This document shows, in pieces, positions 1 to 11,000 of a stretch of DNA of 64,000 bases (the first letter of the stretch is position 1; every line of letters starts with the position of its first letter). The notes beneath the pieces were generated by a model that was not told where the DNA came from, did not search any database, and saw only the letters and a list, made by a program, of their open reading frames with translations. This DNA is from Spirodela intermedia (taxonomy: Eukaryota; Streptophyta; Magnoliopsida; Alismatales; Araceae): NCBI GenBank assembly GCA_902729315.2, contig LR746271.1:948501-1012500 (forward strand). Direction: 5' to 3'. Made by a program: the position numbers and the translations under genes.

Positions 1-120
1 TTGGATCCGGGGTTGACTAATGGTGCATTCAAAATCAGCTCGTCCATTTTGGGTGGGTGGGTAGTAAAAAAAGAAAAAGTGTTTCTTTGACAGCCGCCGT
101 TGACCTGGTTCTGGATGCAG

Positions 121-978
121 ATGGTTCAATGTCTACTGGGCGTGGAGGGGGTCAACGTGAATGCATTCAACAGGGCAGGCGAGACGGCCTTCGACATCTC
201 GCAGAAGTCGTGTGCGGGCAACGGGGAGATCCCCGAGCTGCTGAGGACGGCCGGCGGCGTGGCGGCGGCGGAGCACGAGAACCCGCCGAGCCCCGCCAAG
301 CAGCTGAAGAGGACGGTCAGCGACATCAAGCACGACGTCCAATCCCAGCTGCAGCAGACGCAGAAGACCGGATTTCACGTGCAGAGGATCAAGAAGCGGC
401 TGAAGAAGCTCCACATCGGGGGGCTGAACAACGCGATCAACTCCAACACGGTGGTGGCGGTGCTCATCGCCACCATCGCCTTTGCCGCCATCTTCACCGT
501 CCCCGGCGAGTACGTGGAGTCAGAGACGGAGGGGTACTCGCTCGGAGAAGCCTACATCGCCACCAACGCCGCCTTCGTCATCTTCTTCGTCTCCGATTCG
601 CTGGCGCTGTTCATCTCCCTGGCGGTGGTCGTGGTGCAGACCTCCATCGTTGTCATCGAGCAGAAGGCCAAGAGGCAGATGGTGTTCGTCATCAACAAGC
701 TCATGTGGCTGGCCTGCCTGTTCATCTTCGTGGCCTTCGTCTCCCTCACGTATATTGTGGTCGGTCGCCGGAACTGGTGGCTCACCGTGGCGACCACCGT
801 CGTCGGCGCCATCATCATGCTGACCACCCTCGGATCGATGTGCTACTGCATCATCACGCACAGGCTGGAGCAGAAGAACATGAGGAATCTGAGGAGGAAC
901 TCCATGAGCCAGTCTCATTCATTGTCCGCTCATGTCGATTCTGATTCAGACATACTCAACAGTATTTATGCTCTGTAG
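121..978 (+). CDS. Ankyrin-repeat membrane protein with PGG domain, last exon (5' end outside window)
   Basis: This is the C-terminal exon of an ITN1/ACD6-type ankyrin protein. It begins after the acceptor ending at 120 (ctggatgcag). Reading from 121, it holds the end of an ankyrin repeat (VNAFNRAGETAFDI), then a basic linker typical of the family (QLKRTVSDIKHDVQSQLQ), then the PGG domain, with N-A-I-N-S-N-T-V-V-A-V-L-I-A-T and the FTVPG signature. Four hydrophobic segments follow each other: around TVVAVLIATIAFAAIF, the FVIFFVSDSLALFISLAVVVV stretch, MWLACLFIFVAFVSLTYIVV, and the segment starting WWLTVATTVVGAIIM. The stop is at 976-978. Family members are plasma- or endomembrane proteins linked to salt/ABA or defence signalling; which one this is cannot be told from one exon. 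An upstream ATG at 100 lies in the intron and should be ignored. Confidence 0.88.
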   Translation: MVQCLLGVEGVNVNAFNRAGETAFDISQKSCAGNGEIPELLRTAGGVAAAEHENPPSPAKQLKRTVSDIKHDVQSQLQQTQKTGFHVQRIKKRLKKLHIGGLNNAINSNTVVAVLIATIAFAAIFTVPGEYVESETEGYSLGEAYIATNAAFVIFFVSDSLALFISLAVVVVQTSIVVIEQKAKRQMVFVINKLMWLACLFIFVAFVSLTYIVVGRRNWWLTVATTVVGAIIMLTTLGSMCYCIITHRLEQKNMRNLRRNSMSQSHSLSAHVDSDSDILNSIYAL

Positions 979-1859
979 GGTTCCATGGACGGAGAGAGAT
1001 CCGTCTGCCCTAACCCATTGCCGTCTCTCGCGGCCGCTTCAAAGTTTTGACTCATCAACGCATCACCTCCCCTCCGCCTGTCATTGATCATGCCGTCGTG
1101 TGTCCGTAAAATCTTGTGTAATTTGGTCGAGAATGATGCTCGAGGACAGGGAGAAATGGAAAGATGCACAGGATGCTGCTCTACGACGACGATCAAGGTT
1201 AAGTGTTCCTGAATGCTGTGTAATGCCATAGATGTTTGAATCGAAACAGATTGCAGATCCTACCACCTGTTGAAGTTCCTTTGAGTGGACGAACTTTGCT
1301 GTGTGATCGAATAATGAATGGAAGATGTATACGACAGATCCGATTGACAGCGTCAGGAACTCCGCCGAGAGAAATCCACCAGATTCCTCGAACAAGAAAC
1401 GAGGGGAGATCGCACTCCGATAAAAAGGAGGAATGGAGGGAGGGGTAGGTTTTGATCTGTGACGAGGGAGGGGACTGTGGATGGGCCGGAATATCGTGAG
1501 CCTATATTAAAATGGGCCACATCGGCCCATTTAGGGAATTCCCCCCCCCGGTCGATCCCGGTTTGTCGACTGTCCGGTTCATCTTTGAAGGAGGATAAAA
1601 TGGGAAAAGCACATGAGAGGGGGAATTGGAATTGGAATTGGATTAAGAAAAGAGAGGAAAAAAGAAAGCGTCTTTTTGTCTCGCCGTTCGTTCATATCTC
1701 CTCCTCCCCATTCCCCTCCCTCTGCTCTCTCTCTCTCTCTCTTCTCGTCTGGTAAAGGGTGCAAAAGAGAAGGAAAACGGGAGAAAAAGGGAGGTGGGAG
1801 CTGTGCCAGGATCCTCGAGGCAGCCGCTTATTCGCATAAAAAGGCGGGCGGTGGGAGGA
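979..1859. other. Intergenic: 3' flank of the ankyrin gene and promoter/leader of the SLOG gene
   Basis: No convincing gene is present. The ankyrin 3' flank runs into promoter sequence for the gene starting at 1860. Notable elements are an inverted pair of GGGCC site-II motifs at 1511-1531, a C-run near 1542-1550, a purine-rich stretch near 1645-1675 and a CT-rich leader at about 1690-1745. Several overlapping ORFs here are low-complexity shadows. Confidence 0.6.
1511..1531. promoter_or_regulatory. Inverted pair of site-II (TGGGCC/GGCCCA) motifs
   Basis: AATGGGCC (1511-1518) and GGCCCATT (1524-1531) form a perfect 8-bp inverted repeat around a 5-bp spacer. TGGGCC/T site-II elements are known TCP-binding motifs in plant promoters of organelle and housekeeping genes. 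The position about 330 bp before the start codon at 1860 fits a proximal promoter element of the plastid-targeted SLOG gene. Function is inferred from the motif. Confidence 0.5.
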
Positions 1860-4693
1860 ATGGGTTCTCCGCTGAGGCTCCTCTCCATCGGTGGCGGCTT
1901 CTGCTCCACCTCCCCCTCCTTCCATGCCTCCTTCTCCTCCACCTTCCCCCGGGAGGACAAGGTGCTCGGGTTACCCGTCGTTTCCCGTCACTACAGGAGA
2001 TGGGCCGAGACCAGCAGACCACGCGGGCGGCCGCAGAAGAGGCAGACGGTATGCTTCTCTCCTCCGTGAATGCTGTTCTTGGATGTGGGTTTTTCCTTCC
2101 TGGGGACCCTCGCCTCTCTCAATTCACCCTTAGTGTTTGGGTTCTCTGTTTCCCGAGAAGCTTGGCTATGAGGTGCCTCGCAGAGTTTGTTCATCTTGGA
2201 TCTCTGACGGAGGCCATTTCCTTTTCTTGGATGTCGCCCCATGATTATTTCACCTGACTTATCCCCAATTTGATGAGCAGAATCACCCTTGGGTTGACAT
2301 CTGACGACGAATTCTAGTTGCACTTATATAGGCCTAGTTCTTGTACCTGACATTATACTATGGAATAAAGGGTATAATATTTTCTAAATGATTCTGCCCC
2401 ACTGCATGCTCTAGTTTCCTCTTCATCTAGAATACCAGCGTTTCTCCCGCTCTGTAACATGAATTTACAATATAGCTTGGTTTCTTCTGTGGGGGAAGAA
2501 AATTTACTATATTTAACGAAAATGGCTTCTTGAATCATGCCTTGGAATGATTATACTGTGAGAATGTTTGGTTTTTACTAATGATTTATTACCAGGGATG
2601 TTTTTTTTTTATGTGCTGGTGTAGTGGGTATGTGGGCCTGGGGGAGACGCCGAGATGTGCAGAAGTGAAGTAGAGAATGGGATGCGTATGTTTGGGTTCG
2701 ATGAGGAGAACACTTCCCAGGTTCCTACCCAGGCGCAGTCTCTTGTTGAAGGTTCAAGCACGGTGGTGGTCTCAGAGTACAAGCCAATCCCCGACCTTGA
2801 ATATTTGCAGGTTCATTGCCTCGGAATGTCCTTTAGAAATTTCTACCTTTGCTTTTCAGATGTGAGAAAATGCTGCATTTTCATAAATATCGATGCCGAA
2901 TTTACAGCTGACTGCTTGATTACTTATAATGCATCCTTTTTATAATTTTTTTTTTTCCTCTAGTATAATAATAGGTGATCTAATTTCTCTAATGGCTAAA
3001 TTTGGATTTAATTTATCTAATATATTTTTAGAATATTCATAATTATTTATGGGGTTGGGTTGTACTTGTGTATTTTTGTTTGTTTAAGCAGGAGTTACTG
3101 GCCATTCAGCAACAGGGGCCCAGATCGATTGGATTCTTTGGGACACGGAACATGGGTTTCATGCATCAGCAACTTATTGAGATCTTGAGCTACGCCATGG
3201 TGATAACTGTATGACGCTCTCACTTCATCTCGCCGTCTTTTGATCTTTTTGTCGCTTGTTTTCTGCCTCAGCAACGCATCATCCCTCACAGTGTGCCCCA
3301 TATTTTTCTTCAGAAAAATCATATTTATACTTCGGGGGCCTCAGGAACGAATGCAGCTGTTATCAGAGGTGCTCTACGGGCTGAGAAACCGGAGCTTCTC
3401 ACCGTAATTTTGCCTCAGAGCTTGAAGATGCAATCACCTGAGAGCCAAGAGCTGCTCTCAAAGGTAAGATTAGCTTCGTCAGTTTAGCAGGTCCCATGGT
3501 GAAACTTTGCCTGGAACTTGGTTTTCCAAGAAATAGTCGATTATTATGTGGATGTGAAGCTTGGGATAAGGATCCTATCATCACCTCTATTTTTCTCTTT
3601 TTTCTCTAAAATTTTAGTCGAAACGAGTGGTGGATTTCTTGATATTTCTCATCTTGGATCTTGGAAGGGTATCTGAACCTGTATGAAAGTTTATTGCTGA
3701 AATAGATACTCTTTTTTTTTTTTTTTCATTTGCAGCCCATCACATTTTCTGCCCGAAGCGTGTTTGTATGTAAAGGCTCAATTTTTTAATCCCATTTAGT
3801 GTTGATCTTTTTTATTCTAATATATCCGCTAAAAATGTAAATTTCAAACGTTAATAGAAGCATATAATCCTAACATAACATTTGTCATTATAAGCATTTA
3901 TTGAAGGATGTAAACCTGAAATGCCTGCCGTTCTGCTGCCCTTTCTTCTCTCATTTTGTTTGGCCTAGCATATCTTCTATTTTAAGTATTTCAGAAACAA
4001 CTGGCATTTATCTTTGGATTTTTATCACTTATTTTTTTTTTTTTTTATGTACACAACGAGATCATTAATATCCTACGAGATTCAGCTTCATCTTACTTCG
4101 ACCATTCTATAAAAAAGCCAGAAAAAATCCAACGAAATTATAAATTATTCCTAAATTGGATAATCTGTCTTGTCAGAAAATTGCGATTTTTGAACCTTAA
4201 TAGGCCCTCACTCGGAGTCTTTTTGTTATTTTTTTTTTCTATTGATGAATGGCATACTATCTTTTATATTACTTGATGTCCAGCTTCATCTTGTTTCCAC
4301 CATTTAATGAAATCCCGTTCGGACCAAGATTTTTTTTTTTAACTCAAATTAGAAGTTATGGAGACCATGAATATCTCCCTTTGACTCAGTTAAGATCCTT
4401 CCATTTTCTCAGGTCAAAAATCTGGTGGAGAAGCCCCAGAACGACCATCTGCCATTGATCGAAGCCAGCAGGTTTATTCATATGCATTTCAGTTTCATCA
4501 ATGCTTTGACCCATCCCTTGTGGGCAGCACGCTGACGGGGTTGGTGGTGAACAACAGGTTGTGCAACATGGACATCATCTCGCACGTGCAGCAGGTGATC
4601 TGCTTCGCATTCCATGACAGCAGGCTCCTAATGGAAACGTGCCAGGAAGCGAAGAACCTGAGGAAGATCGTCACCCTCTTCTACCTGGACTGA
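1860..4693 (+). CDS. Plastid-targeted SLOG/DprA(Smf)-like Rossmann-fold protein, six exons
   Basis: Model: join(1860..2048, 2625..2810, 3092..3208, 3314..3463, 4413..4471, 4558..4693), about 278 aa; all phases agree. The Ser/Arg-rich N-terminus (MGSPLRLLSIGGG...) looks like a chloroplast transit peptide. The core resembles the Smf/DprA-LOG superfamily: a first strand and loop with GPRSIGFFGTRNMG, a nucleotide-binding-type loop YTSGASGTNAAVIRGAL, strand LLTVILPQS, then SRLCNMDIISHVQQVICF and a C-terminal MET...KIVTLFYLD. DprA proteins load RecA on single-stranded DNA in bacteria; I recall plant relatives being annotated 'DNA recombination-mediator protein A', but their function is not established to my knowledge. 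Start 1860 was chosen for the transit-like N-terminus; an in-frame ATG at 1794 would add 22 residues. Intron 4 (3464-4412) is T-rich, with a weak duplication around 4080 and 4280. Confidence 0.82.
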
Positions 4694-5245
4694 CCACACC
4701 CACCCCCCCCCCCCCCTCTCCCTGGCTCTGTTTTCCCCATTTTATTTTATTTTTCCTTTTTTGGTTTAAAAAAGTGTAGTGGTGAATATGATTATTCATT
4801 TGATTCTTGATAGGAAGGCGAAGGAACATCGACTGTTCATACTGTTCCCATGTGAACTCCGCGTGTATAAATTTCTGGGCTTCCCCACGGCTACTTTCCA
4901 GAATTAGAAGCGTTCTTCTTCATGTCTGAGGGCTCATTGGCTGGTTTCTCTGGGTTAGTTTGCTCTTCAGAGAAGGAAGAACAGAGGCATATGAATGAGA
5001 AATGGGCTCCTTATATATGGATTTCCATAGAATAATTCAGGGGGATCCATTCACTTCCGCAAATGGAAGCTGAGAGGGATCGGGGGAGTAGGCAGAGGGT
5101 CACATCCTGAAGGCCCAGAAAAGGAAAGAGCCGTTCTATACAGAGAAAATTGTAGATATGTGCAGGAACTCTTGCACAGTGCCGGGCCATATGCTTCAGA
5201 GAGCCATCCATTGGAAATGGGAGGGAGAAGCCAAGGCTTGCTGTG
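4694..5245. other. Convergent intergenic region between the SLOG gene and the rhodanese gene
   Basis: This contains the 3' flank of the plus-strand SLOG gene, beginning with a C-run at about 4705-4717, and the 3' flank of the minus-strand rhodanese gene. No gene is seen. Confidence 0.6.
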
Positions 5246-7610
5246 CTAGGGCTTTGAAGGGGTCGGAGAAGATGGCGGCTTCAAGTCTGGGTACTGCATC
5301 CACCAGATCAAAGATTTACAGGGAAGTAGAGAAATCCCAGTCAGGCAACTTCAGGATCTTGTTCTCAGAAGAAAGCTGATTTAAAAGGGAAATAATCTAG
5401 AAACTCTTCACAAAAAGGAGAGCCTTTTTTTTTTTCTTCAGTATTGTACAATCTACCACTTTGATAAGTGTGAAAAAAAAGGGAGTGACCTAGATGCCTC
5501 TGGGAAGCTGCCACTTCAGGATCTTGCTCTGAAACCAAAGATAAGTTTTTTTTATGCGCTAAACCTACCATTTTAGTGGGAAATGATATAGAAAAGATTC
5601 ACAAATCGGAGAGCCTTTGTATATGTTCTTCAGGAAATGTAAAAAAATCTACGATGTAAATAGGTATGACAAAAATTTGAACATCAATACTTCTGGGCAG
5701 CTACCGCTTTCAGGATCTTTTGCATGATCACTGATGATCGAGAGACTGATGGAGGCTGATGTGTGTGCTACTAATGCTAGCTATCCATCCCTTTCAGACT
5801 ACATGCTGAGTTCGTTTCAATGTCTTAGATGCTATTCGGATTCATAAATTCTCACTGGTGGGCCAAATTTTGTCAATGCTTTAAAAAAATGACTAGACTG
5901 GGTAGTATTCATTAAAAATATCTAAAAAAGTCAGGCATTCAAAGACTAGTGAGTTTAAATTTTATGAATGCTTGAAGAAAAGGACTAAAATGGGCAGGAT
6001 TCATTAAAATTTTCAATATATCAAAAAAAATCAGGCATTCAAAGATAATGCTTACATTTGGGTATGGTGATGAAGATCTTGGTGAAGACTGCCCCCTTTC
6101 CGAAGCTTCTCCCTGACCCTTCACCTGCCCGTTCTCCCCAACTTGAGGCCTCTCTCTAGAAGTCTTTACCTGGTCATTACTCTCGTAGCCATTGCTCCCC
6201 CTTTCGCCACTGATACCACCTTCACCCCAGATCGTCTTCTTTCTGGGATAAACGTGGACAGAAGGTGGAAGAAGGGTTTCTTGTATTGCCTGACAGTTGA
6301 ACGAAGCAATCAATTAATTTGATCTACCCGGTACAACTGGATTTTGACAAAAAAAGGAAATTTAAATGATAGAAATATTTTTAGTATCTCTCAACCATAA
6401 GATCCTTGGATTCATTCCATACTAGAGAACTATCTAACCTGCCATCCTTCTTTGCCTCTTACACCACCTTTGATGGCATATGCTTCTTTGAATCCATTCT
6501 TGACCAACAGTTCGGCTACTTTCAGAGAATCATCATCGAAGCTATCTTGCACAAGAGAAATTATACTCAGAGATGAAGAAATAATAAGAAGAAAAAGAGA
6601 GCCCATGTGAGGAGAGGAACTGAACTCAGAAGACTAATATGAGTCCGTCGAGTGGGGGGACAGATCCCAATCGATTGCCTCCTACGTGATTTTCAGTACA
6701 GATTTATAGTGAATCAGTATGAAGCTCAGAATGAAACAGAGTGTCTTTGATCAGAATTGGTGGAAAGGAAGTGCAGCAATGGATCGTTGAGAGGTCATCG
6801 GAGTTTCCCTTACTTGTCAAGAACACACACAACGGTATTGGATGGATCTCGGAGATTCTTCAAGACGTTCTTCACAAAGGCTTCTTCCCGTCCCTCCGAG
6901 AATTCGGTCTGAACAGCAATCTTGCTCAGACTCTTCAGATTAGGCGAGTCCAGAAAAGCCCGACTCTGCTCCTTCCGGATGTCGAGCAGCTGGCAATTCG
7001 GGTCGTCCTTGAGCTTTCGGAAAGCATCGATGGCAGAAATGCGTTTGTACTTCTTCAGATACTCCCGGGCGAGGGGTACGAGCACGAGCCACAGGAAGGT
7101 GACCCCGGCGACGAAGAATGGGTACCGGTTGAAGAAACTATCCACGGATTCAAGAATGGCCTCTACATTAATCTTATCTGAGACCTGTTCAGCATCGGAA
7201 GCAAGAGAAGGAAGGGGGAAAGATACTGCTGACATTACAGACAGCTGAAGCTGAAGCTTCAGAAAATTCCTAACGAGTAAATCCCGGTTCGGGATGACCG
7301 CGGAGCGACCCGACCTTCTCGTCGAAGCGTGTTCTTGGAGAAGATTGGAACAACTGGTAGCGTTAGAGTTGGGACGTAAATCCGGCATTCGGGTGAGCCG
7401 ATTCCGGAGGAGATTCGAGCGACTGGAGACGGATTTAGGTGTCTGGAACGGAATGGAGAATACACTGGCATCGGCATAAGCGGCGAAGAAGCGATCTGGA
7501 AGGGGAGAGGCAAGACAGCGCGCATGAAGGGGTCTGGACCTTAGGGTTTTGGGCTGCTCTAGGCGTGGCCGAAGAGCGGACGAAGGCTTAGTAGCAGAGA
7601 GGAGCTCCAT
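5246..7610 (-). CDS. STR4A: Rhodanese-like domain protein (STR4A/TROL-like), thylakoid, with C-terminal FNR-recruitment-type motif
   Basis: Model: complement(join(5246..5293, 6056..6289, 6439..6541, 6814..7610)), 393 aa, phases consistent. A long plastid transit region ends near SLASDA. A membrane segment follows at about residues 170-190 (FFVAGVTFLWLVLVPLA), then a rhodanese-like domain (AIDAFRKL...CQLLDIRKEQ...TVVCVLDNFDDDSLKVAEL...EAYAIKGGVRGKEGW). The active-site loop reads VLDNFDDDS, with no CxxGxR, so the domain should be catalytically dead. A polar linker leads to a C-terminus SSSPYPN + YPDLKPPSSPTPSKP, very like the end of TROL (STR4), the thylakoid protein that docks ferredoxin-NADP reductase. 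Unlike TROL it has only one clear membrane span, so I name it 4A-like. The start at 7610 (MELLSATK) is preferred; an in-frame ATG at 7640 would add a Leu run. Intron 3 (5294-6055) holds two sets of tandem repeats. Confidence 0.85.
5349..5725. repeat. Imperfect tandem repeat (2 units of about 165 and 193 bp plus a partial third) in the rhodanese intron
   Basis: Units begin at about 5349, 5514 and 5707, each with CTTCAGGATCTT or CTTTCAGGATCTT. The first two share the later blocks TCACAAA..GGAGAGCCTTT and TTCTTCAG, and both end with CT(G/T)GGAAGCTGCCA-like sequence. They are diverged by substitutions and indels, so this is an old local duplication. It lies within intron 3 of the rhodanese gene. 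Confidence 0.75.
5866..6050. repeat. Second imperfect tandem duplication (about 90 bp unit) in the same rhodanese intron
   Basis: Two copies (about 5866-5947 and 5956-6050) share AAATTTT(G/A)T..AATGCTT, GGGTAG/GGGCAG, ATTCATTAAAA and the strong block TCAGGCATTCAAAGA. The distal copy abuts the donor site of exon 3 (exon boundary at 6056). Confidence 0.75.
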
Positions 7611-8086
7611 TTGCAGAGGGAGGAGCAAGAGCAGGAGCAAGAGGATAATGGGGCAGAAAAAGGAGTTAATTATCCTGGTAAAAACCTAAATGTTCTTTAT
7701 ACCCCTCTTTTAGAGTTCTGTTATCATATAAAATAGTTTATAGTGTTTTTTTGTTAAAATACTGCCAGTTGAAGAAAAATAAAAAATAAGAAACAGGACT
7801 TAAGGGCAAATGACACATTTCACATGGTTCAGTTCTTACGAAGGCCTGACTGAGCTGCTGGTCTTCTCCTCCCTCGTCCGGCCATGGAGTGAGCAGAGAC
7901 TTGCAGAGGAAGGAAGCCTCTGATGGATGCTCGCTCTCCGGAGAGGTCTTGGCCTCGCTCCAGCGAAGAATTCTTCCTCCTCGAGGGAACGAAGGGAAGG
8001 TCTATTTCGTTTATCTGTTTCCCTCTTTGCTTTCTCGGGATGGTCCTCAGCTTGATCTTTGCCGGACATGCGGCCTGATCGCCGCC
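7611..8086. promoter_or_regulatory. Divergent promoter between the rhodanese gene (minus) and VPS3 (plus)
   Basis: Start codons 476 bp apart diverge from this segment. It has an AT-rich centre (about 7680-7800). The last 200 bp is the probable VPS3 leader; it holds an ATG at 7889 that is in frame with VPS3 and open through to it, so it could give a 66-residue extension. The GC-rich context and the family-typical start favour 8087. Confidence 0.5.
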
Positions 8087-11000
8087 ATGGATAGAAGCGG
8101 GAGGCCGAAGAACCGGACCGTCCTGGAGGCGTTTGCTGAGTTCGATCCGTCCAACGGCGCATTTCTCTCCTCTGCTAGTTCCCCTCTTGTTATCTGCTCG
8201 CTCACTGTTTCTACCTCGCCCGACGGTTCTGAAAGCCAGATCTACGTGGGAACCCTTGGCGGCTCGATACTCTTGCTTTCGTTGCTATCTTCGTCGGCCG
8301 CTGTGCCTTCAAAACAGAATGGACTCCGCCTCGACGGGGATGCCGGCGAAATGGGCCGTTCCGATGCGTCGTCCCCGGCGAATATCGAGGTCGTGCAGTC
8401 GGCTTCAGTGGGGAGGTCTCCTGTCGAGGTGATTCAAGTTTTCCCCGAGGTTGGCAGGCTGATCGTGCTCTCGGAGGGTTTCCTTTTCTTGCTGGACGTC
8501 CTCTTACTACAACCCGCACATAAACTGGCTATAAGTGGGGCAACTGCACTTTCGAGGAGGTTGGTTTGCAGTGACTTGGCGAGTTCCGATCCACTGGGAT
8601 ATGTCGCGTCGAAGTCGGAAAAGTTTGGGGCCGGGCAAAGGTTCCTTCAGAAACTAGGGGGTGGGAACAGAGCCAATGGTGTGACATCGAAGGTTCATGT
8701 GGGGCAGAGAGCAGGAGAAGTCAATTGTTTTCTTGCTGTCGCTGCAGGAAGGAAACTTGTTTTGTTGGAGCTCAGCTTGGGGGAGGGTACGAACAGGGAC
8801 ACAAGGGAGTATGGGGGCGTCTCTGTTTTGTCGAAGGAAATTCTAGGCGTTGAAGGGGTCAGAACCATAGCATGGCTCGACGATTCAATAATTATTGGTA
8901 CCACTGGTGGCTATGCTCTGTTCTCTACAGCCACAGGACAGAGCACTCCTTTATTTTCACTACCTGAATTCTCTGGACCTCCACAACTGAAACCCTTATT
9001 CAAAAGTAAGGAGGCACTTCTTTTTGTGGACAACGTGGGTATTGTCGTTAATTCGTTTGGTCAGCCTGTGGGAGGAAGTTTGGTTTTCCAGCAGTTCCCA
9101 GATTCCATCACGGAAGTCCCACCATACATCATCGTTTCTGGAGATGGTTGGATGGATTTGTACCGGAAGAATACTGGTATTTGTGTCCAGTCAGCCTCAT
9201 ATCCAAAGGGTAATGGTAGGCCTTGTCTTGTGGCCGGTGATGATCCGGGTTGTGGACAGCTTGTTGCGGTGGCAACGCCATTTAAGGTCAAACTTTGGTC
9301 ACGATGTTCTGTTAAGGAACCGTACTCTATGTTAAATTATACATCAAGTATCATTTTACCTTTGCGTTCGAAACATTTTCATGGTTAATACTTCATGTTC
9401 TCATATTGTTCTTGAACTTCGAAAGAGGATGACGTGGTTCTGGAAGATGCCTGTTTTTACCCTAAGTGAGAAGTATACCTGCCATTAAATAATCTAAAAG
9501 AGTACGCTCTTAGGAAAATGAACGATTCTACTATCTATTGTGTAAGATGTCCCTTACACGAGAAACTATATCTGGATGACATATAAGCCACCCCAAAAAT
9601 ATATCTGGATCTGCTTGAAAAATCTCGCTACTAACTTTTTAAACCCTGTCAAATGTGTCATTAAAATCTTATCTTCAATCTTCCGGAGATCTAGCTCACT
9701 TGATTTTGTACCTTATGTTCTGGTTGTCCTCGTGAGTCAGCAATCTGAAGGTAAGGCTTAGTCAGTTTCTAGCTATTATCGTTCCCCAATAAGGCTAGAT
9801 GCTGCCTGAGACCAGATTTCATTGATCGCCAAGAAGCCTAGTCAATTAACGAAAATATTTTTTGAGAAATTTTATCTTCTTGATCCACATCTCTCGAGTT
9901 ATTTCAAATGTCATTGGGTTCTCCATTAACCAAAATGGAAATGCAGGGTGTAGTCATACTTCCACATCCCCCTCGTTTATCAGGTTATTGAGTAATTACC
10001 TCAGGTAACTACCTTATTTGTTCTCAGATTACGGATAGAGTATCGACTCCAGCATTAGGCTCCAGCGTTTGTCAGTTGCTGCAGTGATGGGATTAGTTCT
10101 GACCCTGGAAACGTCAGTCGGCTACACTAGAAAAACTTTTCTTCCATTCATAAACTTTCTGTAGAGCAGTCGTTTTCGTAATGATATTTTCGGCAAAAAA
10201 ATTAATAAAACTTCGTTGACTGAAAATATTTTCTAAAATTTATCAGCTGGAGCTAAAGATGCCATGATTCTATTATCATTTCTTGACATGATGTTTTTTC
10301 CTTTTTAAGTGATTGTGGTTTCGTTCATCCAAGTAAAGAAATTTTATCATAAAACAGATCAAACAGTAGACATTACCTTGCGGATAGAAAATATGAAACA
10401 AGTTGAAGTGCTTCTGCTTCTTTTACAGCTTTCGAAGACACCTGGAAGAAGAGGGAATGTTTATCCATTTTATTAATTATGGGGGTGGGGCAGGATGAGG
10501 TTATCTTGGATGAAAGTGATTTGAGTGCCGTCATAAGATCTTTGATACCTCTGTTGCACAATTCTGATGGCAATTCAGTGTGTCAAAATAAACTTTTATG
10601 TATTCATTAATCCGGAACATTTTATTGCGGAGTGTATTGTTTTGAAATTTACTTATTATCTTTTACAGGTGATCTGCTTTAACATAATTTCTGCGGAAGA
10701 ACAGATTAAAGAACTTTTGAGAAAGAAATATTTCAAGGAAGCTATCTGTTTGGTTGAAGAATGTGAGTCTGATGGTGAGATGACAAAGGAAATGCTTTCC
10801 TTTGTTCATGCTCAAGTGGGCTTCTTATTGCTTTTTGACCTGCATTTTGAGGACGCAGTAAATCATTTCTTGCTTTCGGAGACTATGCAGCCATCTGAGA
10901 TCTTCCCGTTTATAATGCAAGAGCCTAATCGTTGGTCGACGTTGGTGCGTTTCACATTCACCACACATACATCCATATGCTTTTTGTTTTAGTTTACTTA

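Noticed and set aside
57-944. 295-aa plus-strand ORF overlapping the ankyrin exon
   Set aside because: Shadow frame of the GC-rich ankyrin/PGG exon; low-complexity Arg/Gly/His translation, no family.
6741-7248. Plus-strand ORFs opposite the rhodanese exon 1
   Set aside because: Antisense shadows; the minus-strand frame has the domain and correct splice phases.
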